Assembly (NCBI GenBank): GCA_026874595.1
Contig: CM049306.1
Coordinates: 34,054,019 to 34,118,018, forward strand
Direction: 5' to 3'
From: Sipunculus nudus
Lineage: Eukaryota; Annelida; Sipuncula; Golfingiida; Sipunculidae
Length of the DNA stretch: 64,000 nt
Shown: positions 40,146 through 52,563 of the stretch, in pieces
Layout: each line of letters begins with the position of its first letter
How positions within the stretch are numbered: the first letter of the stretch is position 1
Program-made: the position numbers and the translations under genes
The notes under the pieces: generated by a model
Told to the model about the DNA's origin: nothing
The model's database searches: none
Seen by the model: only the letters and a program-made list of their open reading frames with translations

Positions 40146-42007
40146 TATGTACGTTTACGAAAATGTTAACACGTTATGTATGCCGGCTCGTAATTATGAA
40201 ATATCATAATAACTACTTTTTAATAACAGCTTCTGCATAGGTATACATGAGAGAGAGAGCGGTAACAGTTAATTTGTACAACTTGTTAAATGTCTTTAAA
40301 ACATACAGTATAGATAAGATAAACAGAATTTAGAATAAACGAATAATGATACAATATTAGTTTTGTCTTAAGATATTATAGCCTCAGCCAGGATGATACG
40401 CGTTTCTTCCAAATTTATGTGTGTTTGTGTGTTTGTTTGTTCACGATGTAACTCAGACAAACGATAACGAAATCTCATGATATTTCCAAGGCATTTCGGG
40501 AATGGGCCATTCAAGAATCGATCAGAATTGGGTGTGCATCTGGCACATGAACGAAGAATATTCTCAAATGTACAATACACATTTTAACCTGGATAAATGG
40601 GCATAATAAGTAAAAGCAAACACGGTTTTATGAGCATCCCACAAAGCGGAGGCTTGCGTTCCTTAGAATGCAGATTTTTAGTCTTATAATGGATTTAGAA
40701 GGATAGTTGAACAAAAAGTAGTCGATTAATCGTGAGATTACGAGAAATAATAATATCCTAGTTTTTCTGTAATTGTAGATATTTATTCTGACATAGAGAT
40801 ACGTACTCAATCTGACACGAAATTGACACTATAATTGGGGTCATTCCATGACAGACTTATGAGCGCCGTCCGACAATCAGCTTTACACTATATACCAAAA
40901 CAAAATCACAAAGTGATTAATATCTCCTTCAGAGAAAAACTCTCCTAATAACATCCTGGATCCATCTGGTAAGTTTATTCAATTCTCCATTACGACTCCG
41001 ATTAGGGAAGAAGATTTGTTGATTTGGTTCATATTGATTCTTCTTTCGCAGATGGTAACGAGGAGGAAGTATTGTAATAAGTATAGCACCTTTTAGAAAT
41101 GGGTTGTCTTAAGCGGCAAGCTGTATTGCAAACCGTACAAAAGGTTGCATTCCTTGTTTTTCATGCGACTTTGCGTTTCATGTTGCCCAGGTGCTCGTTA
41201 CCAGTTGTTAGTTTAGCATCCTTTGTGTATGCAAAATTGGCCTTCTACCGATTATAAAGATATAAATCCAGAAATAGCTTTATTAGCTTCTTACCACTAA
41301 CTTTCACGCAGGATACAGTCATTTGATGAGGTTTCATGTTACGAGCATTGATTCATTAAGAGCTGATATATCAGTGCGGGGTTGTACCTTTCCATCGTCC
41401 GTGCGTCTCACTAAAATAAAAAATCAAATGTTTCTAAGGCCTTATCAAATTTCCTTTGTAACCGGAAATTTGTTCTAGAATGGTTTTGACAATTTTCCTT
41501 GAAACCGTAAATAATTTTAAAATATATAATAACATAAACTTCTAGAAGGCCTGGTTTTCTTTGAAACTCGGAACTGAGACCCTTTGACATACTTTTTGAG
41601 AGCCAGGCAGGGAAAATATGATTGTGGGCATCTTTTTGGTGCTCTATGCCGGTGGAAAGATAAAATAATACTTTAGATCATTAAAGGGAATACATACATA
41701 ATGCACTAATATCACTGCTATCGTACAGAATTTAAATATAATTGTGCCAACCATTTTCGACAAAGCGTCAATAATACTAATACTCCAGTTTCTGAATATT
41801 GAATAATTGACATGACATTAGAGATATCGACCTGCTGAAAGTTCTAACTACATTATGAAAGATCATTTAATTCAAATAGTCGAGAGTAATACAGTCCGAC
41901 GTGTATCCTTGAAAGTGTTTCTGTTATTGGTCTATCTATAGATGGAACAACCTGTGTTTTACCAGCAACTCCGACCTGGCTCCGTCGATTACAGGGTTTG
42001 CCTTCTA

Positions 42008-42326
42008 GGCCAAAAAAAAATAAAAATAAAATAAAGGTATGGTTCTCAGGCACCGCCCGCGTCAAGTTTAACCCCCCGCATCAAACAATTTTATTTTGAT
42101 TTTCATTTTTACAAAAGGATAAAATAATACAATTTTGATACGATTTCCTTTGTTATGTAGTGGTTTTACCTGTTTAACAAAGGAAAGCCCTGTTATTGTT
42201 GTGCTTTTCCCAGATCACATGACTTTTTTATGGAAACATACAAAAAAAGGTAAAAATAAAATACCGCCCGCCCGTAGTGATTTCTGAAAAAAGTGCCTGA
42301 GAAGCATACCTTTTAATTTTTTGGCC
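42008..42326. mobile_element. MITE with terminal inverted repeats of about 35-45 bp
   Basis: The left end (42008-42053) runs GGCCAAAAAA … AAAGGTATGGTTCTCAGGCAC. The right end (42293-42326) is its inverse complement, GTGCCTGAGAAGCATACC … TTGGCC. Just inside both ends is ACCGCCCGC. No coding region. A matching single end (ACC … TTTTTTTTGGCCTCAGTT) lies near 43607-43632, a likely remnant of a second copy. Confidence 0.8.
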
Positions 42327-43606
42327 TCAATGAAGAATTGTACAGAACAAGTGAGCATTTATTATACAACATTTTTCAATAGATAATTCAATGAGTCATG
42401 GAAGAATGTGTACAGCTAAGCCAAAGTGAGTCGGCAACGAATAATCTCTCCCTTTATAAAACTATATGGGCCGACAAAACGTGTTATAGTTTTGATTTCA
42501 TAACATTTATATAGTATTTTTTTCAATTTTTTTTCGAAATGCAAGGTTGAACGATTACCGGTATTAATATAGTTTTGAAAGATATACTTTGATTTGCCGA
42601 TTCTGCTATAGAAATATCTGAAGAATTATGTGGGGAGTGACAACCACCAACGTAAAATACTATAGCAAACGGTCGTAACAAATGCAGCTCTCAATTTCAA
42701 ATTCATATTATAATATAAATCACACCGACAGTGGTTACAGATTTGCAGATATGCAAAATAAATCAAAATTAATTATGAGTGTTGTTGCAATAAAGCCTAA
42801 GGTCAAAACGAAGTTGAGAACTGACGTGAATGATGAAGGTTGACGAATATATTTTATATGTGGGCCCTACTTTGCCGGATTGAATTAACACAGACTAATT
42901 ATAGTGGTGTTCACCACGGTACGAGGTACAGACCTCAGAACAGGAGGCACTGGAAAAAATCTTTGGTGGAAGTTTTAAAGATTATCTTTTACCAGATTAT
43001 CTTTAATTTGCCCATCATACATCGATGTATGAATTGACAGTTTATATTGACAGTTTGGGTTTCAAGATATCAAAGATCACTGAGTGGTTGGCCGAATGTT
43101 TGATCGCATTTTTATTTAATTCTAGTACCGGCAGACTTATTGCGCCAAATGGGATATTTGACATATGGCCAGTATTTTTGACCACCATTGCTCTAAAACC
43201 GATTGTTTATGTTGTTTCATCATGTTTATATAAAGGAGAATATAACCAGAAAGAAAAGAATATGATCATGATTCCGTTCGTCAAATAATTCTAATCAAGT
43301 TACCATTTATAACGTCGGTGTAACCTTAATTAACTTAGACTGGTACCCAGCTCTCTTATGGTCCTCAGCCAATCAGACTGGTTCCAATTTCAATGTGCAC
43401 GCCCGTGCCGACTGTCATGGACGCCAACACGGTCCCGTGAAGAGTACTTTCAAGATAACTTTCTTTTGTCACTTCTAATTCTAAAATATTTGAGAGGGAG
43501 TTGTTGCTCAAAATTGAATCATGGATGAATTTTAGTACGATATACAAAAAAAATTAGATATTCCACTATATACGTGGCATTTATTTATCATTAATATATA
43601 TTAACC

Positions 43607-43632
43607 ATACCTTTATTTTTTTTGGCCTCAGT
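43607..43632. repeat. Remnant end of the 42-kb MITE family
   Basis: CATACCTTTA followed by a T-run and GGCCTCAGTTAA resembles the right end of the MITE at 42008-42326 (CATACCTTTTAA … GGCCTCAAT). Short, so chance similarity is possible. Confidence 0.4.
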
Positions 43633-43889
43633 TAATGTAAAAACATATTTCTTTGTTTCTTGGTGGTTATCGGCGGGGAATTTATTAAGCAACTACGTAT
43701 AGCCATTCAAATGAAAAAAAAATCGTAACTTTAATTCGGCAAAGGTATGTTCATCATAAACTGTATTAGAGAGTACCTCTAGTTGTCTGATATGTTAGTG
43801 TACCCAAAGTCGGCCACATAAATATAAACAATGTCAATAGGCCAGAAAGCTTAGGGAAAGATTTTTAGAACAATTTATCTTGGAGTAAA

Positions 43890-43995
43890 GTAGGGCTCCA
43901 CTTTTTAAGGACTCTGAATTGACCTCGAGGGTCCTTGACTCGGACTTGTACTCGGACTCGGTGGTAAGGACTAGTGAAATATGGCAGAGCCCTAG
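43890..43995. repeat. Short inverted-repeat element, TAGGGCTC…GAGCCCTA
   Basis: TAGGGCTC (43891-43898) and GAGCCCTA (43987-43994) are inverse complements about 100 bp apart, enclosing GGACTCGGACTCGG-type words. Similar words (CGGACTCGGACTTGGACTC) recur at 44203-44275 without the ends. Possible small MITE. Confidence 0.4.
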
Positions 43996-44334
43996 TCAAT
44001 CTTGAGGTCCGCAGTTAAGACAACTCTGTCCTATATTAAATAAAGATAGTACATATAGGCGACCTAAAAACATGACTATATATACCAAGTTTTAGCTCTG
44101 CATCAGGGACTAGCCGTAATTAAATATTCAAATTTCAAAATAAGGGCACTTGTATACTGTCATAAAATTCGCATGATTATCTCAGTAGCCTCAAAGATTT
44201 GTGTCGGACTCGGACTTGGACTCTAGTTTCAAATGACTCAGAGAAAGTGGACTTGGACTCGAACCTCAAAGACTCGGAATCAAACAGGGATGGTATGGAC
44301 CAGACTACATCACTGGATCCTTGTTAGAACTTAT

Positions 44335-44951
44335 GGGGCTATCCCACTAAGGCGACTCTTCATGCGACTACAGGCGACCAGGCTGTCGCCTCATAGTCGC
44401 CGGGTGGACGCCTGTAGGGTCGCGTGTAGTCGCCTGATGTCGCCCCAAGACGCGTGACCTCGAAGCTGTCGCCTCTGGATTTTCAACATGTTCAAAATCC
44501 TCAGGCAAACAGCTTTTTTTGTTGCCATTGAGCGTAGCCTGTCTTCTACTAGCGTAGGTGCTGTCGTAGGCAGTAGCCAGGTGACGCGGGTTGTCGTAGG
44601 ACCTGCCGTAGGCTGTCGCGGGTGACGCGGGCGTTGTACTTGAAACAAGGCCCATCCGTGTGTCCGGCTCCTCACATAGAGCATGGTAGAGAATCGTCGA
44701 AGCTTGTCGCGGGTGGACGTAGCAAGAATTCTGGTGTCGTAGGTTGTCGCCAGTGTGGTCGTGATTGTTCTTTGTCGCGGCGACTGTGTCGCCGGTTGTC
44801 GGCAGCTTGTCGTCAGACAGTCGCCAACCATTTGTAGCTTGTCGTAGACTATTGTCGTAGCGTAGGTCATGTCGCCTGTTTTTCAGCGACCATGAGGCGA
44901 AAGCCTGGTCGCCTGTACTTGCCTGTATAGTCGCATAAGTGGGAAAGCCCC
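44335..44951. mobile_element. GTCGC-rich MITE, copy 1
   Basis: Ends GGGGCTATCCCACTAAGGCG and (reverse complement of right end) GGGGCTTTCCCACTTATGCG are inverted repeats that extend with ACAGGCGACC to about 45 bp. The interior is a mass of GTCGC, GTCGTAGG and CGACA words. It shares a conserved central phrase with copy 2, GGATTTTCAACATGTTCAAA. Open frames crossing it are by-products of its composition. No clear target duplication was found. Confidence 0.85.
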
Positions 44952-45055
44952 AAAATTACACCGTCAGGATTTTTATTAACCTATTTAGAGTACCCCACCT
45001 ACATGACGCGACTCATAGAGTTTGGATTCGATAGATCACATAGATAAGTATAATC

Positions 45056-45390
45056 TAGATGTATGCAATGGCCAAAACATCACTTGAAGCCTCCCCCACC
45101 CCCGGGGGTCGGGGGTGGGGGGATCCTTCTGAGAGATCGGCCATGGCATGTACGACCTAGGTAATAAGGTTGAAAAAATATCAAATCTGATACCTATGAC
45201 TAATATTGTACCAATATTTCAGCTTTTGAAAATCAGCCATTTGTGATTTATCGAAAAGTTGCAAACAGAATATGGCAGAAAAAAAAAATTGAAACGATAC
45301 CTAAGTTGCTCCACCAACAATATTTTTACCCACACATGGATATAGACATAATCTTATCAACCCCTATTAGCATCACCTTCCTTCTGTTGG
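45056..45390 (+). repeat. Dispersed repeat, copy B, with GC palindrome
   Basis: Homologous to 33872-34170 in the same orientation. In place of the pure C-run it has an alternating C/G palindrome (45091-45122: CCCCCACCCCC, GGGGG, TC, GGGGGTGGGGGG). This could form a hairpin or a G-quadruplex. Confidence 0.7.
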
Positions 45391-48300
45391 GGCTTTAATG
45401 GACGTCTCTCATCCTAAATATTCTAATATATACAATAATTGTTCTTACATATACAGTGTTATTGCCTGAGCATGATCCAATTACATGCTCCATTGCGCAT
45501 TTAGCTTGCAGATTGATTCAAAGCTGGCCATATGTTGGTTGTCTCGCCCATAAAGATGTCTATGATTAAAACAAAGGCAAGAACATGTGTATCATGGCAT
45601 ACAGTATATTAAATTCATAGTGTATGAAAGTCGAAATGCTAAAGCACAGGGTTGAGATAAGGCAGTTGCAGACAAGACATTTCGGTATGCTGATATAAAT
45701 ACTGCTCACGCCCATACAGTCAGGAACATAATAGCGGATATACTGGTGAATAAAACAAATCACAACTCTTTGTCTGGTATAAAGTATACTAGGAACTAGA
45801 TGTCAATAATCACCGAGGGATCGATCATAAGGGACCCCCCCCCCCATACACACACCACCTCCAACCACTTTCTACAACAAAACCAGCCACATAATCATGG
45901 AAATATTGTACCTGATTGTATATTTTTATTTATTCATTTAGTTTTGAACTTACCCAATTTTCAAGCTACATAGCTTATCGAAACTATTCCTATTACTGTG
46001 ACTCTTGCGGATAAACAAGCCGGCTGGAGTGTTTGGAAGACCATGGGTAACGTTTTCAGCAGGCAGGGGATAGACTTCAATTGCGATTGTTCATCGATTC
46101 AGTGTTCATTTATACTAAAGTATTAAGTAACTGAAATTTTTATGGACAAGCAGAGGTGCACAAAAAAACTGATACTCGTAGCAGAGTCAGTAAAGCAACA
46201 ACGACTGGTATATTCTCGAACAAAGGACCAAAGAAAGACTCGCAGAGGATCATTTTATCTGTCTTTGGTATCCACTCCGTCCGGGGCCTGGTTGAACCGA
46301 TAATATATTTAACTCTACGCTAAGCCCCGGCAAGAAGCTTTCTGTTCAATGCCAGTGTCTGTATATTGTCAGGAAGTCTTTGATGATGTTCATTGGCTTT
46401 GTAATGCCCGTTTATTAGCCGTTTTATCGCTCATATAGGGCCCTCGTACTCGGCCCACTGCCTGTTTGGCGGACACTGGATCTGAAAAAGTTCTAGCAAC
46501 CAAAGCATTAATGTCGTTATGTACTCGGGAAAGCATGAATAGACGTCATTCAAAACCATATTTACTGAAATCATTCCCACAATACATAAGATACTACTTT
46601 AATCTACCTTTTTTTTCATGAAAGCTTAGCCCTCACGTCAACTAAGGTTCCCTTCTGTGACATTTACACTATGCAGATGATCATTATTGATTTGGAAAAG
46701 CTATTTTCTGAGACTTTAAAGTTAGTTCTTTATTTGTTTTAATTAAAATAACTGATCATAATTAAATTATAGTTGATTAATAATTTAATTTTTTAAGAAA
46801 AAATGTTAAACCTCATTTTAAACCTGGTAGAGGGTTCTTTCTGATAGTATATATTTCTCCGAAATTCTCTTTATGATATTTTAACATTTTTGAAAATGGA
46901 AATTTTTATAGGGTACATTTAAGCAACCGGCAAAACAAAGCCAAAGATTTTATTTTGGAATAATATCGATGCCAGCTCCAGCATGAGATAAAACTGATGA
47001 GTCGACGTTTCATTTTTTTTTTTCGACACAATCAACTTTATATCCTATATTCCCTTCCATTTAAAGAAAAAAAATACCCAGTTTTGAATGATGGATAATC
47101 TGAGTGTACTTTATCTTATTTTGGCAAATGTCGAATCTTTGTAGCTGTGTTGAATTTTCCGACAAGCCTTAGATCAGATTAAGTGCACACTACTCTGTAC
47201 ATGGGCGAATGGCACCGTGGTCCCCCTGACCCAATAAACCATATAAAATGTCCTAGAGTCCAGCCTGTTGAAAAATAAAGACAACTTGTTTGCCTGTGTT
47301 CATATTGATTTTTACAGAGCGTGAATATACCCCGACGTTAATCTGCAGCAATAGAACAGCCGGCTCTGTTACAGATGGGTGCTTGATCATGACGTTAATG
47401 CCCGATCCCACGTAAGTCGGTCAGAACCGCCGTAATTGACCAGTAGTGATGGCCCCTGTCATTTAATTACCGTTGTGAACAGAACCATATGGCCACCCGG
47501 TTCTCAACAGAAGATTTGCTTCGACAGCTCGTCAGCTCGACTATTCATCAGTGTTTTCTGGGACAGTCCATAATACGGTCAGTGGCCAGTGATTCCACTA
47601 TCGTGCGAACGTTAGTCGGTTATCGACAGGTGATGCCTCCGACAGCTGATAATTCCTGCAGCCAATTAACTATGGATGGACGAAGCTCTGAGGGACAAAG
47701 TGAAATTTGAGAAGACCCGGGGCACATATCATCTGCCATTTCGCATATATACTGATACAATTCAATGAGAAGCCTCATGCAAATTGAGTTCGCGTGCTGG
47801 TGATGAAAAGGAAATCTTAGGAAGTTCTCTTTTTCTTCAATTTTTTACAGTATATCCTTATCGATATTCGGTTAAGGAAAAATCAATAGACTTAGCGTAC
47901 TTAAAAAATGAGTAAATTATTTTACTTTGTAGCTTATTTCTTTGTGTATGTAAAATGTTATGCTTTTTTACCAGTGAAAGGGAGAATTATATAAAAAGAA
48001 GTAGAGAGAAAGTACAAAAAAAGCAATGGTGAGTTTGAAGCTTACTAAAAAATCGAATGGAGAGCACGGCTTCACTTGATACACAACTAGGTTAATATAG
48101 TACCGCTTGCTTGATACAAGCTGAACAACTTGGTACGGAGAGAGTTTAACCAATGGTTGACCAGAACTGTTTAATTATGTTTTGGCACATATTTTTTTTT
48201 GTGTAGCAAGGAGACACTTAATAACCCCTACATACTGCCATTAATACAAATGCTTAGACGACGGGGGGACCACAATTACTGTCGAAATCATAGCCTATTG

Positions 48301-49224
48301 CTGTAAAATCAATCAGATATTGCTTCCAACCAGGCTCTTGCTAACATCTGGTTGTCAACCATGACAGGAAACTGGCATGGTCGTAAAAACTGCGAAGTAT
48401 GACGGGAAGGATTATTTTTTTATGAAAATGAGGATGTCTACTCGAAAGTCAGCTACTTATGCATAGATTCCCCTTATTTGTATGGATTTCTATACTAAGC
48501 CTATTCAACGATCCGTGAGGTATACTCTCATCCGACCATGTTGTACCGCTTGTGTCCAGCAAAGCGCTATATTCTTTCCCTATCAAGGTACAGCATTTTG
48601 CAGAATTTGTGCAGAATATCCCAACCTTTTCTTTTAAATTAACAAAACTGTCGTGCAAACATTCCGTATTGAATGTAACCATGTCTATTGTTTCAGAAGG
48701 CTGTTCTGATAAATTAGTAGCTGTTCCTGAAAAAAACTTTTCCCGACTTTTATATATATATAAATGCTACCCAAATTGTCTGGTCGCTCGCATAAGTATC
48801 TTAAGTTCAGTTAAGCAGTATTTTCCCGAAGTCACAAGACAGGTCCACACCAGGGTGTATTTTAACAATGACCCCTTTTTTTGTGCGAACAGAAGATGTG
48901 CGATTGTTTTTAATGCTGGTTTTGTGTAGTTCTATTTTTTTCTAAACGATTTGTTCATGACACAGACTTAAGTACCACTTTTATAAATATATGTAAATTT
49001 TCCTCGAGTAATTACGCATATTTAAGCTTTATCCACATAATTGGCCCTGATTTTCTCATTTATTTTTTTATAATATATATCAACATGATACCCCTTCACA
49101 TTTGTTGGTTTTCCATGTGGTCCGTTCAATTCTGTAATTGTCTTTAATTCTAATTATTTATATATTTCATTTCCATAACCATAACCCCTTGCCGAAAAGT
49201 GGGGGAATACATTGTTACGGGGTG
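45391..49224. other. No gene seen; non-coding DNA
   Basis: The longest frame (48552-48929, 125 codons, plus) has no recognised motif and lacks coding-like context. The 47150-47700 stretch is GC-richer and may be conserved non-coding, but this is unproven. Confidence 0.5.
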
Positions 49225-49415
49225 ACGTAAAACCGGACCGTGCTTTGCGCTAGTGCAGCTTGCTTTGCTGGTAAAGCGGTTGGTACGCCGGACCTGTGCG
49301 CCACCCACATGGGTTCGAATCCGGGATCGGTCCAGTATTTTTCCCTGAATAATTTGTCTTCGAAACAATATACCCCCCCCCCCCATCCCCCTTGTATTGA
49401 CGCCCTTGTGGGAAA
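49225..49415 (+). repeat. tRNA-derived SINE with A- and B-box
   Basis: GCTGGTAAAGCGGTTGGTAC resembles a tRNA D-arm and GGTTCGAATCC (49312-49322) is a perfect B-box. A tail of CAATATA, C-run and CCTTGTATTGACGCCC follows. That tail also occurs alone at 9654-9684. No CCA-acceptor pairing is seen, so it is a SINE and not a tRNA gene. Confidence 0.75.
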
Positions 49416-49517
49416 TGATTGGTTACATGTTTATGCAGTCCTATAATTTCCTTAAAATATACCTAAGTCCAAATCGAATACAATCTTTATCTGGAGGCGA
49501 GTGCCGGATCATGTCTT

Positions 49518-50632
49518 TTTAGCTCAGCTGACTTTCAGTCATGCTGAGCTATAGCGATCACTCTTTGTCCGTCGTCCGTCTGTCTGTCCGTCTATCCGTC
49601 TGTCCGTCTGTCTGTCCGTTAACCAGGCACAAATCGTAACCGCTGTACCTAGAATCTTGTAACTTGAAATTCTGATAGGTCCATGAAAAATCCCCTTGGA
49701 AACCAGAAATTAGGTCTCTGTTACCCATATCCTTTGAGCTATGGGGCTCCAAAGTACCCCCCAGAATAGTGAAAAATTTCATACAAAAACTTCAATATCT
49801 CATTAACTACATCACTCATGGTCATGATTTTTGGCATACATATTGATCATGAGATGTTTCATCAGTTTCTGCAGACTGGTGGTGCCACCTGTATTTTTCG
49901 ATTTTTGACGAACTGTTTTCTCTATTTTTGAGACCTTTAAAAATGTGAACATCTGTTAACAGGGCACAAATGGTAAAGACTGGACCTAGAATCTTCATTC
50001 TTTAAATTTTGAGAGACCTATGAAGTCTCCATGGAAACCAGAAATTAGGTCTCTATTACCCATATCATTTGTGCTATGGGGCCCCAAAGTACCCCCCAGA
50101 ATGTTAAAAAATTTCATAAAAAAACTTCAATATCTGATTAACTACATCACTGATGGTCATGATTTTTGGCATACATATTGATCATGAGATGATTCATCAG
50201 TTCCTGCAGACTGGTGGTGCCACCTGTATTTTTCAATTTTTTTCCATTTTTTTCTCTTTTTTTGAGACCTTTAAGGATGTAGTTATCTGTCAACAGGGTT
50301 CAAATTGTAACGACTGGACCTAGAATCGTCATTCTTTACACACAGGGAGACCCATGAGAAGTCTCCATGGAAACCTGAAATTAGGTCTCTGTTACCCATA
50401 TCCCTGGAGCTATGGCACTCCAAAGTACAGCTCAAAATAATGGAAAATTTGATACAAAAGCGGAAGTATCTCTCCAACTAATGCAGAGATCACCATAATT
50501 GTTTGCGTGGATATTGACCATTAAGTTTGATGCTTCAGTTGAATGGGTATATACTTCCATTCAGATGATAAAATTTCCTTTTGCAAATCGCAGTCGGCTG
50601 AGCGTCATGACCCATGGGTCACTTATTTAGGG
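49518..50632. mobile_element. AGCTCAGCTGAC inverted-repeat family, long copy with three internal units
   Basis: Left end AGCTCAGCTGAC (about 49521) is followed by a GTCCGTCTGTCTGTCCGTC-type tract. The right end CAGTCGGCTGAGCGTCATGA (50591-50610) is the inverted match. Inside, a unit of about 337 bp repeats at roughly 49614, 49951 and 50288, each with GGACCTAGAATC- and AAATTAGGTCTCT-type phrases. The third unit changes towards its end. Open frames here are by-products. Confidence 0.78.
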
Positions 50633-51162
50633 TTGTTAGTGGTCTCACAGGTAATGGATCCTTTTTGAACTCATTTACATAGATATTTTCAATCGAGATT
50701 CAAACCATTTAAAAAGCAATAACCAACACAGTGGTATAATAAATTTAAAAATCTTTAATTATCTTTATCTAAAAATCTTTATTTTAAATAATTATACACG
50801 AGCGCGTACCTTTGGATTCAGTCATCTGATCACTGGGTCAAATGGTTAAATATATATTCTGATGGATATTAAATTGTTGCCAGCTTAGGCCACCTGAGCT
50901 TTTAGGTTAATACATTTTAATCAGATGCTTTGCATACTCCAGTAATACCATCAGTCATTCATTTCTCCATGCTTCTTATATAAATCATGACGAATAGATG
51001 TACACAAGCCATATTAAATGCATAAGCAAACTTTAATGTTTTTAAAATGTTCAGTTTATTAGGAATTCAAGCATTTCAAAATAAAGGCCGTGTAAGAAGT
51101 ATCATAGAAATATTGGCTTTTGATCAATTTTTATAAATTTTACCAGTTGTTAATATGACTAT

Positions 51163-51952
51163 TGTTACGGAACCTAATATAAACAGATCACGTATGCGTG
51201 ATGAACACAAATTCTGTAACGGAGATAAAAAAGATTCTGTAACACTAGGCAGCGTGAAATGTCTAGGGGAATGAATAAGAAGTCAGTGGTTTTTTGTTAA
51301 CAAATAACTATAATTTATTCTTAAAATAACCCTAACAATACAATTCAATAAATCAATACAATTATACAGTAAAACAGCGGTACAGCAACAAGTCAATACA
51401 ATCACATAGAAAAAAAAGGTGCAAAGTACCTGGATACCAACACCATCACGACGATAAGTCCTTTGAATGTAAACTCTCGGAGAATGACAGTCCAGTGGAA
51501 AGTTCTTGCAACAACCCAGAAAGTAAACTGAAGTCCAAATGCATAAAATTCAGGAGAAAGTCTTTAAAAATCTATAATTGCCGCATTAGTTGGATAAGGT
51601 CTTAGAATCTGACACACGCTTCTGCGTCCGCTGGAATCTTCTCTGCTCTCCGCCCCCCCCCCCCCCCGTTCTAAAACACAGTCCCTTTATATACCTTCAC
51701 ACCTCAAGCCGAGAGTTTTCCACTTCTCGAACAGTCTATAACAACACAGTAAAACACGCGTTTCAGGAATTCTCTACAAAGACATCACCGTGCCTCTACA
51801 CACCATGGTGTACACGTGATCTCGCCCCAAGCCAGCGTAACAACAAGAGTTCAACCAGTACGTATTAAACATAGAATGTAATACGCGGCTAGACACGAGT
51901 GCCACAACGCGAGTTACGCCCGTGTCACTTAATAAAAAGAGCACCTGTAAGA
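51163..51952 (-). repeat. 3' LTR of the Gmr1-like element
   Basis: On the minus strand this LTR starts near TCTTACAGGTGC (a solo copy has TGTTACAGG) and ends GGTTCCGTAACA, so the expected TG...CA ends are kept at one side and mutated by one base at the other. A TATATAAAG box lies near 51686-51694 (minus strand). An AATAAA polyadenylation signal lies at 51314-51319 (minus strand). A C-run at 51653-51667 sits in the downstream promoter region. It matches the LTR copies at 24489-25219 and 37349-38132 along most of their length. Confidence 0.9.
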
Positions 51953-51965
51953 CCCCCCCCCCCCC
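51953..51965 (-). promoter_or_regulatory. Poly-G polypurine tract next to the 3' LTR
   Basis: On the minus strand a run of about 13 G sits directly before the 3' LTR edge, where the plus-strand DNA primer forms. The phrase CTTACAGG flanks it on both sides, so the LTR edge may be a few bases off. Confidence 0.5.
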
Positions 51966-52084
51966 TGTAAGAAAAAAGGTTTTCACGGAAAACTTTCTTT
52001 TTGCGATCACAATCACTAAATCTTTACAACATCTCAAAAATCATCTTATTTACAACGATACATAAACATCATGTTTACAACATT

Positions 52085-52504
52085 TGATGACCATCTCGAT
52101 AAGCAATCAGCAAGTACATTGTCTTTTCCTTCCATGTGTATGATAACAAGGTTGTAATCTTGTAAGAACAAACTCCATCTCAACAATCTTTGATTTTAAC
52201 ACTTCAACTTGTTCATGAACGTGAGGGGATTGTGATCACTAAGAAAATGATAGGCCTGACTGATGAAGTAACATAAACTTCAAAATGTAGCAACGCCAAA
52301 ACATTCTTTTTCAATAGTGGAGTAGTTTTTCTGGTTTGCATTAAACTTTCTTGAGAAATAACAAATTGGATGATCCATGCCATCATTGCCTTCTTGTAAC
52401 AACACAGCACCAGCAGCAGTATCACTAGCATCTACAGCTAACTTAAAAGATACTGAAAAGTCTGGAGATGCTACAACTGGTGAACTTTGCAGAATTGCTT
52501 TCAA
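52085..52504 (-). pseudogene. RNase H domain of the Gmr1-like element
   Basis: Downstream of reverse transcriptase, the segment 52504-52280 has AVDASDTAAGAVLLQ (first catalytic Asp), ICYFSRKFN and YSTIEKECF (catalytic Glu). After a frameshift, DHNPLTF (Asp) appears near 52240. HMEGKDNVLADCLSR, with the last Asp, appears near 52130-52090. A stop falls between the last two. All four expected acidic residues can be found. No chromodomain or further gene follows before the 3' LTR. Confidence 0.85.
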
Positions 52505-52563
52505 ATTCTGAAATGCATTTTCACACTAAACATTCCATACAAACTTTTCAGCAAAAGGTTCAG

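Larger units (their letters stand above)
38133..42007. other. No gene seen; non-coding DNA
   Basis: Holds the (AT)n tract at 39019-39063 and the SINE fragment at 40055-40145. GAATAGCGAGTCCGTTCATT near 38870 loosely resembles the 28-bp inverted repeat at 32427. Confidence 0.55.
42327..44334. other. No gene seen; MITE remnants
   Basis: Includes the MITE end at 43607 and the TAGGGCTC element at 43890. The 87-codon frame at 43025-43288 shows no family motif. Confidence 0.5.

Noticed and set aside
44391-44870. 159-codon minus-strand frame, and a similar 160-codon frame at 58498-58980
   Set aside because: Both are built from the GTCGC words of the MITE family and share peptides only because the DNA repeats; neither has codon or domain evidence.
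48552-48929. 125-codon plus-strand frame
   Set aside because: No domain recognised, overlapping minus-strand frame, AT-rich context; likely chance.
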